Shown: positions 25,748 through 34,759 of the stretch, in pieces | Position numbering within the stretch: position 1 is the stretch's first letter | Layout of the letters: each line of letters begins with the position of its first letter | DNA from: Bacillota bacterium | GTDB lineage: Bacteria > Bacillota > Clostridia > Lachnospirales > Lachnospiraceae | DNA length: 62,594 nucleotides | Direction of reading: 5' to 3' | Assembly: GCA_023391695.1 (NCBI GenBank) | Contig: JAEWAK010000018.1 | Span: 1-62,594, forward strand | Translations under genes and position numbers: made by a program | The notes under the pieces: generated by a model | Told to the model about the DNA's origin: nothing | Seen by the model: the letters and a program-made list of their open reading frames with translations, nothing else | Databases searched by the model: none

Positions 25748-27733
25748 TTACTCCAAATCATTCAGCTGTTTTTTTAACTCCAGCAGCCTGTCCCTCAATT
25801 CTGCCGCAAGTTCAAAGTTTAATTCGGCCGCAGCCGTATGCATATCCTTGGTTACCTTCTTAACCACTGCTTCAAGTTCATTCCGGCTCATGGATTCCGG
25901 ATCCTTATCCATCTTATAGTAATCTTTATCTGCTTTTTTGGAGATACGGATTAACTCGCGCACCTTTTTCTGTATGGTTGTAGGGGTAATGCCATGTTCC
26001 TCATTGTATTGGCTTTGAATGGCCCTTCTCCGGTTAGTCTCGGATATGGCCCGGTTCATGGACTCCGTTATGTTGTCCGCATACATGATTACCCGCCCTT
26101 CGGAGTTACGCGCCGCACGGCCTATGGTCTGGATTAAGGAGGTCTCCGAACGCAAAAAGCCTTCCTTATCCGCATCCAGTATGGCTACCAGAGTGATTTC
26201 GGGTATATCAAGTCCCTCACGCAGTAAATTAATACCTACCAGAACATCAAAAACATCCATTCTCATATCCCGGATGATTTCAGACCGTTCCAGGGTATCG
26301 ATATCGGAGTGGAGGTATTTAACCCGGACGCCGACTTCCCGCATATAAGCGGTCAGGTCTTCCGCCATCCTTTTGGTTAAGGTCGTTACCAGGATCTTAT
26401 TCTTTCCGGCAACTTCTTTATTTATTTCTCCGATTAGATCGTCTATCTGTCCGTTAACCGGCCTTACGGATACTTCGGGATCCAAAAGTCCGGTTGGCCG
26501 GATAATCTGTTCCGTACGGAACAGTTCATGATCATTCTCGTAAACGGAAGGTGTTGCGGATACAAACATCATCTGATTGATTTTACTTTCAAACTCCCCA
26601 AAATTCAAAGGACGGTTGTCCTTAGCCGACGGCAGGCGGAAACCGTAGTCCACCAGTGTACTTTTTCTTGCCTGGTCCCCTGCATACATACCCCTTACCT
26701 GAGGTATCGTAATATGGGATTCGTCTACAATGATGAGAAAATCATCAGGAAAATAATCTATTAAAGTATGGGGCGTACTTCCCGGTTCCAAACCGGATAA
26801 ATGCCTGGAATAATTCTCAATGCCGGAACAAAACCCGGTTTCCCGTATCATCTCTATGTCAAAATTCGTTCTCTCCGCGATTCTCTGTGCTTCCAGTAAT
26901 TTATCTTCACTCTTAAAGTACCGGATCCGTTCTTCCAGTTCAACCTCGATCGTCTGAATGGCAGCTTCTAACTTGTCCTTGGATACTACATAATGGGAAG
27001 CGGGGAAAATTGCGATATGTTCCAGACTGTACTTTATTTCTCCCGTTAATACGTCGATTTCCGTGATACGGTCAATTTCGTCACCGAAAAATTCCACACG
27101 GATTGCCCTGTCATCGGAAGTGACCGGGAATATCTCCACCACATCGCCCCGGACCCGGAAGGTACCGCGTTTAAAATCCATATTATTCCTGGTATACTGC
27201 AGATCCACCAATTTTCTTAAAACATCATCCCGGTCTTTTGTCATACCGGGCCTCAGGGAAATCACCATCTCCTGATAATCAATGGGATCACCCAGACCAT
27301 AGATGCAGGAAACACTGGCAATAATAATAACATCCTTCCGCTCGGATAAGGCAGCCGTTGCCGAGTGGCGCAGTTTATCTATCTCATCATTAATTGCCGA
27401 ATCCTTCTCAATATAAGTGTCCGAAGAGGGTACGTAGGCTTCCGGCTGGTAATAATCATAGTAGCTTACAAAATATTCAACCGCATTCTCCGGGAAAAAC
27501 TCCTTGAATTCTCCGTATAGCTGGGCTGCCAGGGTTTTGTTATGGGCAATTACTAAAGTAGGTTTATTTAAGGCCTGTATCACATTAGCCATGGTAAATG
27601 TCTTACCGGAACCTGTTACACCAAGCAAGGTTTCAAATTGGTTGCCCTCTTTAAATCCCTGAACCAGCTGCGCTATGGCTTCCGGCTGGTCGCCGGTCGG
27701 TGCGTATTCCGAAACAAGCTTGAAATTACTCAT
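25748..27733 (-). CDS. uvrB: Excinuclease ABC subunit B
   Basis: 661 aa from the ATG at 27733, with GGAAAGG upstream; an earlier in-frame start at 27766 has no support. Walker A GVTGSGKT near 38-45, the beta-hairpin (YYDYYQPEAYVP) that inserts into DNA near 92, DEXX motif VDESH near 335, and a C-terminal UVR motif (ELAAELRDRLLELKKQL) that binds UvrC. It verifies damage after UvrA delivery. The gene has a long leader with three tandem 92-bp units. Confidence 0.98.
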   Translation of the reverse strand: MSNFKLVSEYAPTGDQPEAIAQLVQGFKEGNQFETLLGVTGSGKTFTMANVIQALNKPTLVIAHNKTLAAQLYGEFKEFFPENAVEYFVSYYDYYQPEAYVPSSDTYIEKDSAINDEIDKLRHSATAALSERKDVIIIASVSCIYGLGDPIDYQEMVISLRPGMTKDRDDVLRKLVDLQYTRNNMDFKRGTFRVRGDVVEIFPVTSDDRAIRVEFFGDEIDRITEIDVLTGEIKYSLEHIAIFPASHYVVSKDKLEAAIQTIEVELEERIRYFKSEDKLLEAQRIAERTNFDIEMIRETGFCSGIENYSRHLSGLEPGSTPHTLIDYFPDDFLIIVDESHITIPQVRGMYAGDQARKSTLVDYGFRLPSAKDNRPLNFGEFESKINQMMFVSATPSVYENDHELFRTEQIIRPTGLLDPEVSVRPVNGQIDDLIGEINKEVAGKNKILVTTLTKRMAEDLTAYMREVGVRVKYLHSDIDTLERSEIIRDMRMDVFDVLVGINLLREGLDIPEITLVAILDADKEGFLRSETSLIQTIGRAARNSEGRVIMYADNITESMNRAISETNRRRAIQSQYNEEHGITPTTIQKKVRELIRISKKADKDYYKMDKDPESMSRNELEAVVKKVTKDMHTAAAELNFELAAELRDRLLELKKQLNDLE

Positions 27734-27831
27734 CTTTTCTTCCTTTCCAACATAATCATTCAGCAAATTAATACTACTGGTTTTATTATTTATATATAAA
27801 ATGTTCCTCTATTTTTTATGAATCGTTTGTC

Positions 27832-28101
27832 ATTATACCATGTCCGTAGGTTCCATGGTATGCGGTACTTCGTACCGTTGATGCGCACTCTCTACGTTCG
27901 GTGCCAGTATGATGTCTGTCGATATTATACCATGTCCGCAGGCTCCCATGATATACGGTACTTCGTACCGTTAATGCGCACTCATTATGTTCGGCACGGT
28001 ATAATGTCTGTCGACATTATGCCCTGTCCTCAGGCTCCCATAGTATGCGGTACTTCGCACTCACTACGTTCGGCGCCAGTATAATGTCTGTCGACATTAT
28101 A
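27832..28101. repeat. Three tandem ~92-bp units in the uvrB leader
   Basis: Units 27832-27923, 27924-28015 and 28016-28095 (the last 80 bp). Each has ATTATACC-like start, GGTACTTCGTACC (a tight hairpin), GCGCACTC, TTCGGC and the palindrome ATAATGTC-TGTC-GACATTAT (the third unit lost part of the first hairpin). They are non-coding despite an open frame across them, and lie between the uvrB promoter and gene. Confidence 0.9.
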
Positions 28102-28134
28102 ACATACCTTAATTTTAAAATCAACAAGTTTTCG
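28096..28134 (-). promoter_or_regulatory. uvrB promoter with a LexA-like box
   Basis: Minus strand TTGATT (28119-28124), 17 bp, TATAAT (28096-28101). CGAAAACTTGTTGA (28121-28134) overlaps the -35 and matches 7 of 10 defined positions of the Bacillus/Clostridium CGAAC-N4-GTTCG SOS box. SOS control of uvrB is common in Firmicutes. Confidence 0.55.
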
Positions 28135-28702
28135 AATGTCTGTTCTATTATTTATGTTATTTATTTCCACTCAACCGGGAAATGTTTACACCTTTAAAAT
28201 GTGTAAATCCGGATGTCCGGGCAGCACATTTCCGGGGACCTCCGGCTGCCTTTTCAGTTATAATACTGCCTTTCTAATAACCGACTGTTTTCTGGGTATA
28301 CAGCAGTTTTTTCGCTTGTCCGCCTGCTTTTTTGGTCACCGTCCCTATTACCTTTACTGCCGGCTAAGAAATGAGCGGATAAACTTTTATAAAAACAGAC
28401 CTTACATTTGCATTATTTACCATAATATAAAGGAAACTGAAAATAAAAAAGATAAAACAGGCGTGTTATTCAGAAAAACCTGTACTGTCAATGAAACACA
28501 GCGGGGAGTAAAGCGGATATTCGTATTCCGCTCTGCTGTAGCTTTAACCTATTACGCAGCTATGCTGCCTGATAGTTAAACCCCGCCTATTCATTAACCG
28601 GTTCCGGCTTTCGCTAAATATCACACCTGTTAAACTTAAGGATAATTTGTAATTAAAAAGTCTGACCTGATTTTAATTCGAATCTATAGTTGATCTGACT
28701 TT
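28135..28702. other. Intergenic region between uvrB promoter and the protease gene
   Basis: A plus-strand frame crosses it but shows no ribosome site or family. It includes a copy of the AGCGGA...TCCGCT / CTATGCTGC dispersed repeat at 28508-28570 (see 39783-39845). Otherwise nothing recognised. Confidence 0.45.
28508..28570. repeat. Dispersed hairpin repeat, copy A
   Basis: AAAGCGGAT ... ATTCCGCT, GCTG, CCTATTAC, AGCTATGCTGC in this order, as in 39783-39845. A shorter inverted copy lies at 30117-30150. Confidence 0.65.
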
Positions 28703-29968
28703 CTATTTTATTTTACTTTTAATGACTTCAATGGCTTTCTGCAATTGATTATCATCTTTTTTATCAATCACAACCTGTGTTTTTAATTTATCATTCAAAT
28801 CCACTTTCACATCCGGACTGATACCGATGCCATGAATGTTTTTGCCGTTAGGCGTATAATACTTGGAAACAGTTACCTTTATGGCAGTTCCGTCAAATAA
28901 AGGAATGATGGACTGTACAATACCTTTACCAAAGCTGGTAGTTCCCACGACGGTACCGCGTTTATAATCCTGGATCGCACCGGCAAATATTTCAGATGCG
29001 CTGGCACTGTTCCCATTGATCAGAACAGCCAGGGGTTTCTTAAATTCTTCCTTGCCGTCGGAGTATTTTTCTTCTCTGGAACCGTACTTATCCTCCGTAT
29101 ATACAATCAGACCTTTCGGAAGCATGCGGTCAAGCATATCCACGACGGTATCCAGTAACCCTCCGGGGTTATTGCGGATATCAATAACCAGACCTTTTTC
29201 ACCCTGTTTTTCCAGGTCATCAACAGCTTTACGGAACTGTTCTGCCGTAACTTCATCAAACTCTGATACGGCAATATATCCTATTTTACCATCCAGCATC
29301 TCATATTCAATGGTTGGGACTTCTACGGTTTTTCTTGGAATGGTAAATTCCATGGGTTCCGTTTTTCCTTCGCGGATAATGGTAATCTTCGCACTGGTGC
29401 CTTCTTCTCCCTTAATCCTGCTGACTACCTCCGTTAAATCTTTTCCCGTTACCTCTTCGCCATTAACTTTATATACAATGTCTCCCGGCAAAAGCCCGGC
29501 TTCATGGGCAGGACTGTTTAAAAAAGGTTTTACGATGGATATAACCCCCGTCGTCACATTCTGGCTTACCGTGGCACCGATTCCGCAATAAACACCGCTG
29601 GAAGATTCCATCAAGGCTTTATACTCATCTGCCGTATAGTAGCAGGAATAGGGATCTCCAAGACTTGCAAGAAGACCTTTATAGATACCATCCGCCATTT
29701 TATCCCGATCCACATCTTCCATATAAAAACGGTCGATTAAAGTCTCCAGTTTATTAATCTTTTGCAAGACCGCATCACTTGAACTTGTACTTCCTTCCGC
29801 AGCAGCCGCACTATTATCTTGTTCCCTGTTTTCACTGGCCGTATTGGTTCCCAGGTTGCCGGAGTCATTGCCTTCTACCTGGGTAACATAGATCGTCAGT
29901 AAAATAGTAAAAATAAATAATGCGCCTGCTAATCCTGATAAAAACCCAGACATAAATTTATTTTTCAT
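28703..29968 (-). CDS. S41 carboxy-terminal processing protease (CtpA/CtpB type)
   Basis: 421 aa. A membrane anchor spans about residues 9-28, then a low-complexity Ser/Ala linker, a helical region, a PDZ domain (about 130-210, GDIVYKVNGEEV) and the S41 catalytic core with NGNSASASE (Ser near 325) and TSFGKGIVQ (Lys near 350). Members cut periplasm- or envelope-exposed proteins; in sporulating Firmicutes CtpB cleaves the pro-sigma-K regulator SpoIVFA. It is followed in the ancestral direction by the EnvC-like and ftsEX genes, a common Lachnospiraceae cluster for envelope growth. Confidence 0.92.
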   Translation of the reverse strand: MKNKFMSGFLSGLAGALFIFTILLTIYVTQVEGNDSGNLGTNTASENREQDNSAAAAEGSTSSSDAVLQKINKLETLIDRFYMEDVDRDKMADGIYKGLLASLGDPYSCYYTADEYKALMESSSGVYCGIGATVSQNVTTGVISIVKPFLNSPAHEAGLLPGDIVYKVNGEEVTGKDLTEVVSRIKGEEGTSAKITIIREGKTEPMEFTIPRKTVEVPTIEYEMLDGKIGYIAVSEFDEVTAEQFRKAVDDLEKQGEKGLVIDIRNNPGGLLDTVVDMLDRMLPKGLIVYTEDKYGSREEKYSDGKEEFKKPLAVLINGNSASASEIFAGAIQDYKRGTVVGTTSFGKGIVQSIIPLFDGTAIKVTVSKYYTPNGKNIHGIGISPDVKVDLNDKLKTQVVIDKKDDNQLQKAIEVIKSKIK

Positions 29969-30150
29969 AATTTATACCCATTGCATATTGCAGACCTGTC
30001 TGCAATATTGCCACAACATAAAAATGTGAAACAAGTTTCACAGAGTGAAAGAATCACAATGTGGCATCCTTTCTGATCTTTATTTTCTTTCACTCTTCCC
30101 GTCATGATGCCGCCCGGAGTATGCAGTAAAGCGGAATGCGAATATCCGTT

Positions 30151-31491
30151 TTAATAACTCACATAATTCAGAGGATTTACATATGTACCATTAACCGATA
30201 CTCCAAAGTGTAAATGGGATCCGGTCGAAACTCCCGTATTACCTACTAAAGCAATGGTCTGGCCCTGGCTGACTTCTTCTCCTGCCGAAACTAATAATTT
30301 GGAACAATGCATGTATACGGTATAAATTCCATTACCATGATATAGCATGATATAATTCCCGGCAGATACACTATAGGCCGCTGTGACAACGGAACCTCCC
30401 GCCGCCGCTACTATATCACTTCCGGTACTGGCACCTACGTCAATTCCTTTATGATAGGTACTTGCACCCTCCGTAGGCTGCTCCCGGTTTCCGAAAGTTG
30501 AAGTGATACGGGTACTGGACGGGCAGGGCCATATAAAGCCATCCATCTTGACTTCACTTCCCGTATTGCCATTCCCAGAGGGATTGTTATCCGATGAGGA
30601 ATTGTTATTCGCCCTTGCTGCTTCTTCCTGTCTCTTTCTTTCCTCTTCTTCTTTTCGCCTACGTTCCTCTTCTTCTACCCGTTTTCTTTCCGCCTCCAAC
30701 AAATCTTCAATCAGATTTTCCTGTTCTTCCAGTTTAGAACCATATTCCGCCGAAAGAGCCTGTGTTTCATCAATACTGGCCTCATATTTGGCCAGTTCCT
30801 CATTTTTATCTGACACTAATTGTTTCACGGTATCCTGTTCATAAGTCAATTCTTCTTTCAAGCTGTTTAATTCCGCAACTTTTTCTTCCAGATTCTCTTC
30901 TTTGTCCGTTACATCCTGTTTCAGCTTTTTATACTTATCCAAAAGGCTATTGTCATATTCCGTTATTTTGGACATGTATTCAACTTGGTTTAGTACATCG
31001 GATAAATTATCCGATTTCAAAATGATTTCAATATAATCCGTATCTCCGTTTTCGTACATATATTGAATCCGTTTTTTCATAATGTTGTATTGTTCTTCCT
31101 CAACGGCTTTTGCCGCTTCCAGTTCGACCTTGGCTTTCTCCAATGCTTCCCCGGTCTCTTTTATATCCACATTTAACAAATCAATTTCATCATTTAAGCG
31201 GGTCAGTTCCTTATCTAATTTCTCTATATATTTAAGTATATCGTCTTTTTCCTTTTCTAATTCCGATAATCTTAATTCTGTTTCCTGTTTCTTTTTTTCC
31301 AAATCAGATTTCACGTCCTTAGCCCGGTCGATTTCATTGGCAAAGGAAGGTAAACTTAAAGAACCTACTAACATTATAACCGCCAAAAGTATAAGTATAC
31401 TTTGCGACTTCTTTTTTCCGTCCAGTTTTTTTACTTTCAAAATGAGGTCTTTTTTTGCAGCCATTGAATATTCCAGGTGCTTTTTATCCAT
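30151..31491 (-). CDS. EnvC-like murein hydrolase activator / M23 peptidase
   Basis: 446 aa from the ATG at 31491 (GGGAG 9 bases upstream). A signal/transmembrane segment lies near residues 30-50, then a long coiled coil (about 55-300, with ERKRVEEEERRRKEEEER) and a C-terminal LytM/M23 domain with YHKGIDVGA and HLHFGV, the zinc ligands of an active endopeptidase. Such proteins sit outside the membrane and are switched on by FtsEX during division. The location immediately after ftsEX supports that partner. It may itself cut peptidoglycan or activate another hydrolase. Confidence 0.9.
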   Translation of the reverse strand: MDKKHLEYSMAAKKDLILKVKKLDGKKKSQSILILLAVIMLVGSLSLPSFANEIDRAKDVKSDLEKKKQETELRLSELEKEKDDILKYIEKLDKELTRLNDEIDLLNVDIKETGEALEKAKVELEAAKAVEEEQYNIMKKRIQYMYENGDTDYIEIILKSDNLSDVLNQVEYMSKITEYDNSLLDKYKKLKQDVTDKEENLEEKVAELNSLKEELTYEQDTVKQLVSDKNEELAKYEASIDETQALSAEYGSKLEEQENLIEDLLEAERKRVEEEERRRKEEEERKRQEEAARANNNSSSDNNPSGNGNTGSEVKMDGFIWPCPSSTRITSTFGNREQPTEGASTYHKGIDVGASTGSDIVAAAGGSVVTAAYSVSAGNYIMLYHGNGIYTVYMHCSKLLVSAGEEVSQGQTIALVGNTGVSTGSHLHFGVSVNGTYVNPLNYVSY

Positions 31492-31541
31492 TTTGTTCAT
31501 CTCCCATTTGCGTAATTTCTCTTAGGTTAATCTCTTCCAAA

Positions 31542-32456
31542 TTACACTGCATCACTGTGTCTTAAATGTCTTCTTACGGTCATAAAACTTCCGATAAATC
31601 CGATCCCGATACCGATACATAAGGATATGGGAATTAATTTAGAAAAAATGTCACCGGCATCCAAAAACCGGAAGGCATGAAATATATTTATGTACTTCTC
31701 AGTAATATATGATATTACTTTATGATAAATGAAATATAATACGATAAGGGGCAGGATTGCTCCGGCAATTCCGATTATGATGCCCTCTACGATAAACGGT
31801 GCCCTGATAAAGATATCGGTAGCTCCGATTAATTTCATTATAGAAATTTCTTCTCTGCGGATTGCAATACCCATGGTAACCGTGGTACTTATTAAAAATA
31901 TGGCTACAGCCAGTAAAATTATGATAATTGCCGCCGACACATAACCCACCAGGGCGTTAAAGGTCTTAAATGTATTTGCAACTGAATCGGAATGATTTAC
32001 CTGCCTTACTCCGTCCAGTCCTTCAATGTAATTTACCAGGGTTTTCTGCATGGACACATCATTTAAGTATACCGAATAGGAAGCAGAATCGGCCAGGGGG
32101 TTATCCTCCCCAAAAGTCTCCGCCAATTCCGGGTTTAAATATTTCTCCTTATAATTCTTCCAGGTATCTTCGGCTGAAATATATTCAACGGAAGCAACCT
32201 CCGCCCTGGCTTTAATTTCTTCCCCTATTTTTTGTATCTGTTCCTCACTGACCCCCGTATCAAAAAAAACCGTTACCCCAACAGAAGTCTCGGCTGTTTT
32301 TACCATATATTGAAAATTAGCTACAACAAAATAAAAAATGCCAAATAAAAATAAACATGCTGTTATTGTACCGATAGAGGCAAGGGAAAACATACGGTTC
32401 CTCCGTATATTTTTTATGCCCTGCTTTAAACAGTAAAAAAATGTACTAATACGCAT
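31542..32456 (-). CDS. ftsX: Cell division protein FtsX
   Basis: 304 aa from the ATG at 32456, which overlaps the ftsE stop by 11 bp and has an AAAGGCGGG site. Four membrane spans: one near 20-45, then three after residue 165 with the MacB/FtsX-like core. The large extracellular loop (about 55-160) should contact the EnvC-like hydrolase encoded next. With FtsE it forms an ABC-type mechanotransducer, not a transporter, that links cytokinesis to wall cutting. Confidence 0.95.
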   Translation of the reverse strand: MRISTFFYCLKQGIKNIRRNRMFSLASIGTITACLFLFGIFYFVVANFQYMVKTAETSVGVTVFFDTGVSEEQIQKIGEEIKARAEVASVEYISAEDTWKNYKEKYLNPELAETFGEDNPLADSASYSVYLNDVSMQKTLVNYIEGLDGVRQVNHSDSVANTFKTFNALVGYVSAAIIIILLAVAIFLISTTVTMGIAIRREEISIMKLIGATDIFIRAPFIVEGIIIGIAGAILPLIVLYFIYHKVISYITEKYINIFHAFRFLDAGDIFSKLIPISLCIGIGIGFIGSFMTVRRHLRHSDAV

Positions 32457-33189
32457 GGGTATACCCGCCTTTTTGCTCATCACTGATTAGGATGCCTTTA
32501 CTCATCGTAATCACTCTCTTCTGCATCTTATCAACTATGTCGCTGTTATGGGTAACCACTACAACCGTGGTTCCCCTTTTGTTTATTTCATCAAGAAGGC
32601 GCATGATTTCCCAGGAATTCTTCGGATCCAGATTACCGGTCGGTTCATCGGCAAGCAGAATAACCGGGTTATTAACCAAAGCCCTAGCAAGGGCCACTCT
32701 TTGCTGCTCGCCGCCCGATAGCTGGCTTGGCAGGGATTTTTGCTTATCCGCCAGTCCCACGACAGATAGCATGGCAGGAACCTGCCTGCGTATGGTGCTT
32801 CCTGACACTTCAATAACTCTTTGGGCAAATGCTACATTTTCATAAACATTACGGTCCTTTAACAATCTGAAATTCTGAAATACGACTCCGATACTTCTGC
32901 GGTACTGTGCAATCTGTTTGTGTTTCAATCTGGATAAATCCTGATAATTAACATAAATTTTACCACTGCTCGGTTCGATCTCCCTTAACATCAGCTTTAT
33001 CATAGTAGACTTGCCGGAACCGCTGTTTCCGACAATGAATACAAATTCGCCTTTGCGAATTTGTAAACTAATATTGCTGATCGCAGTGGTTCCTGTCTGA
33101 TAGGTTTTAGTCACTTGTTCAAGGGTAATGACCGGTGATTCCATTTTCTTTAATATTTTTTTTAATTTATCCTCATACTCATAACGCAT
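32446..33189 (-). CDS. ftsE: Cell division ATP-binding protein FtsE
   Basis: 247 aa, about 15 residues longer at the N-terminus than typical. The ATG at 33189 is kept because GGAG lies 7 bases upstream and the start follows the previous stop by one base; the internal Met16 lacks a site. Walker A GNSGSGKST at 54-62, signature LSGGEQQR near 155, Walker B LADEPTGNLD near 178. It powers FtsX. Confidence 0.96.
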   Translation of the reverse strand: MRYEYEDKLKKILKKMESPVITLEQVTKTYQTGTTAISNISLQIRKGEFVFIVGNSGSGKSTMIKLMLREIEPSSGKIYVNYQDLSRLKHKQIAQYRRSIGVVFQNFRLLKDRNVYENVAFAQRVIEVSGSTIRRQVPAMLSVVGLADKQKSLPSQLSGGEQQRVALARALVNNPVILLADEPTGNLDPKNSWEIMRLLDEINKRGTTVVVVTHNSDIVDKMQKRVITMSKGILISDEQKGGYTHAY

Positions 33190-33190
33190 T

Positions 33191-34279
33191 TTAATACTCC
33201 AAAGTCTCCATGTATTTCATGTATTTAACAACCATCAGCGCAATCTTAAAGGTGATTGCATCTTCAAATACCCTGAGGTCAAGATTGGTACTCTTCTGCA
33301 GCTTATCCAGACGGTAAACCAGAGTATTGCGGTGAATGTAGAGCTGTCTTGAAGTTTCCGATACATTTAAGCTGTTCTCAAAGAATTTATTAATCGTGGA
33401 TAACGTCTCCTCATCAAATTCATCCGGAGATTTACCGTCAAAGATTTCTTTGATGAACATCTTGCATAAAGGCATAGGTAATTGATAAATCAGACGGCCG
33501 ATTCCCAAATTGCTGTAAGCTACCACATTACGGCTGCTGTAGAAGATCTTTCCGACATCCAGAGCCATCTTCGCTTCCTTATAGGATCTGGACACGTCTT
33601 TTATTTCGTTGACAATGGTTCCAAAGGATACATGTACCTTAGTCATTGCTTCCGTATTCAGCATGTCCAGGATTACCCTTGCGGTCTTATGCATATCCTC
33701 ATAGGATTCATTCTGTTTCAGTTCCTTGACTAATATAATGTTCTTTTCATCAACGGCGGTTATAAAGTCCTTTGTCTTGCCGGAGAATAAACCTCTTACC
33801 GTTTCAAGGGCATTCACGTCTTTCTCATTTTTGGTTTCAATAATAAAGACAACTCTTCTTACATCGGTTTCAATGTGAAGCTTCTTCGCACGGTTATAAA
33901 TATCTACCAGTAATAAATTATCCAACAATAAATTCTTGATAAAATTGTCCTTGTCATATCTTTCCTTGTATGCCACCAGTAAATTCTGTATCTGGAAAGA
34001 GGCTATCTTTCCGACCATATATACATCGTCACTGTCACCCTTGGCTAATATAACATACTCCAGCTGGTGTTCATCAAATACCTTAAAAAACTGGTATCCC
34101 TGCAGCACCTGGCTGTCAGCCGGGGATTCCACGAAAGCCAGTACCGCACTTTCATATTCATCCGCATTATTTATGGTGGTTGCCAAAGCCTTACCTTCCG
34201 TATCCATAACACAAAGGTCTACTCTGGTAATTGCCTTCAGTCCTTCGATTGTATTCTGTAGTATTTGATTCGAAATCAT
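33191..34279 (-). CDS. PucR/CdaR-type transcriptional regulator
   Basis: 362 aa. N-terminal sensory part resembles the sugar diacid recognition domain of CdaR (ILQNTIEGLKAITRVDLCVM), a GGDEF-like middle domain follows, and the C-terminus holds the PucR helix-turn-helix NVSETSRQLYIHRNTLVYRL near 320. It is translationally coupled to ftsE (gap one base), an association that is conserved in related Lachnospiraceae as far as I recall; whether it controls the ftsEX unit or a distant sugar-acid pathway is not visible. Confidence 0.85.
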   Translation of the reverse strand: MISNQILQNTIEGLKAITRVDLCVMDTEGKALATTINNADEYESAVLAFVESPADSQVLQGYQFFKVFDEHQLEYVILAKGDSDDVYMVGKIASFQIQNLLVAYKERYDKDNFIKNLLLDNLLLVDIYNRAKKLHIETDVRRVVFIIETKNEKDVNALETVRGLFSGKTKDFITAVDEKNIILVKELKQNESYEDMHKTARVILDMLNTEAMTKVHVSFGTIVNEIKDVSRSYKEAKMALDVGKIFYSSRNVVAYSNLGIGRLIYQLPMPLCKMFIKEIFDGKSPDEFDEETLSTINKFFENSLNVSETSRQLYIHRNTLVYRLDKLQKSTNLDLRVFEDAITFKIALMVVKYMKYMETLEY

Positions 34280-34697
34280 ATAGTCCGCTCCTTCTGTAAA
34301 CTTTTTAATTATTTTTCAAAACAAAATTTGTATACGCTAATTTTAACATTGAATTCGTCGAAAGTAAACTAATTTTATATAAATTTTAAGATAAATTTAG
34401 TACAATACTGTCAAAATCATTAATTTCTTAATTAGTTTAGCAGTTAAACTATATGAAAATTATAATAAAAACCTTGTAATAATCTGGCTTTCCGGACTCT
34501 GACACCTCCGACGCACTGACACCTGTCTTATTTTGCCGTACAATTCCTTATAAATGTCATGCACATCCCTGCAATCCTCCATGGGTTTTATACTATAGTC
34601 AGATGCACGGCGGTAAAGAGCACCGCCTTTTATCAGAAGTTTGGAAAGCAACTTCTGATAAGTTATATTATAGGAAGTATTTCCTATAATGTAAAAA
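34280..34697. other. Intergenic region with regulator promoter and repeat fragment
   Basis: Minus strand TTTACT-17-TAAAAT near 34335-34370 is the likely promoter of the PucR-type gene. At 34600-34640 there is a fragment GAGCACCGCCTTTTATCAGA that resembles 21405-21425 and 21745-21770. No gene is supported. Confidence 0.5.
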
Positions 34698-34728
34698 GGC
34701 AGGAAATACGTATGCCGTATTCCCTGCC
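34698..34728 (-). terminator. Terminator of the UgpC/MsmX-type ATPase gene
   Basis: 13-bp stem GGCAGGAAATACG with CGTATTCCCTGCC, 5-nt loop, then five Ts on the minus strand (34693-34697). Classic rho-independent form. Confidence 0.9.
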
Positions 34729-34759
34729 CAATTTATATTTAGATTATATAGAAGGTTAA

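Noticed and set aside
27818..28084. 88-residue frame with repeats as a repeat protein
   Set aside because: The peptide repeat simply follows the 92-bp DNA repeats; the last unit loses the phase and there is no ribosome site.
28136..28579. 147-residue plus-strand frame as a gene
   Set aside because: No ribosome site, no recognisable family, Cys- and aromatic-rich random-looking composition, and it crosses a dispersed repeat.
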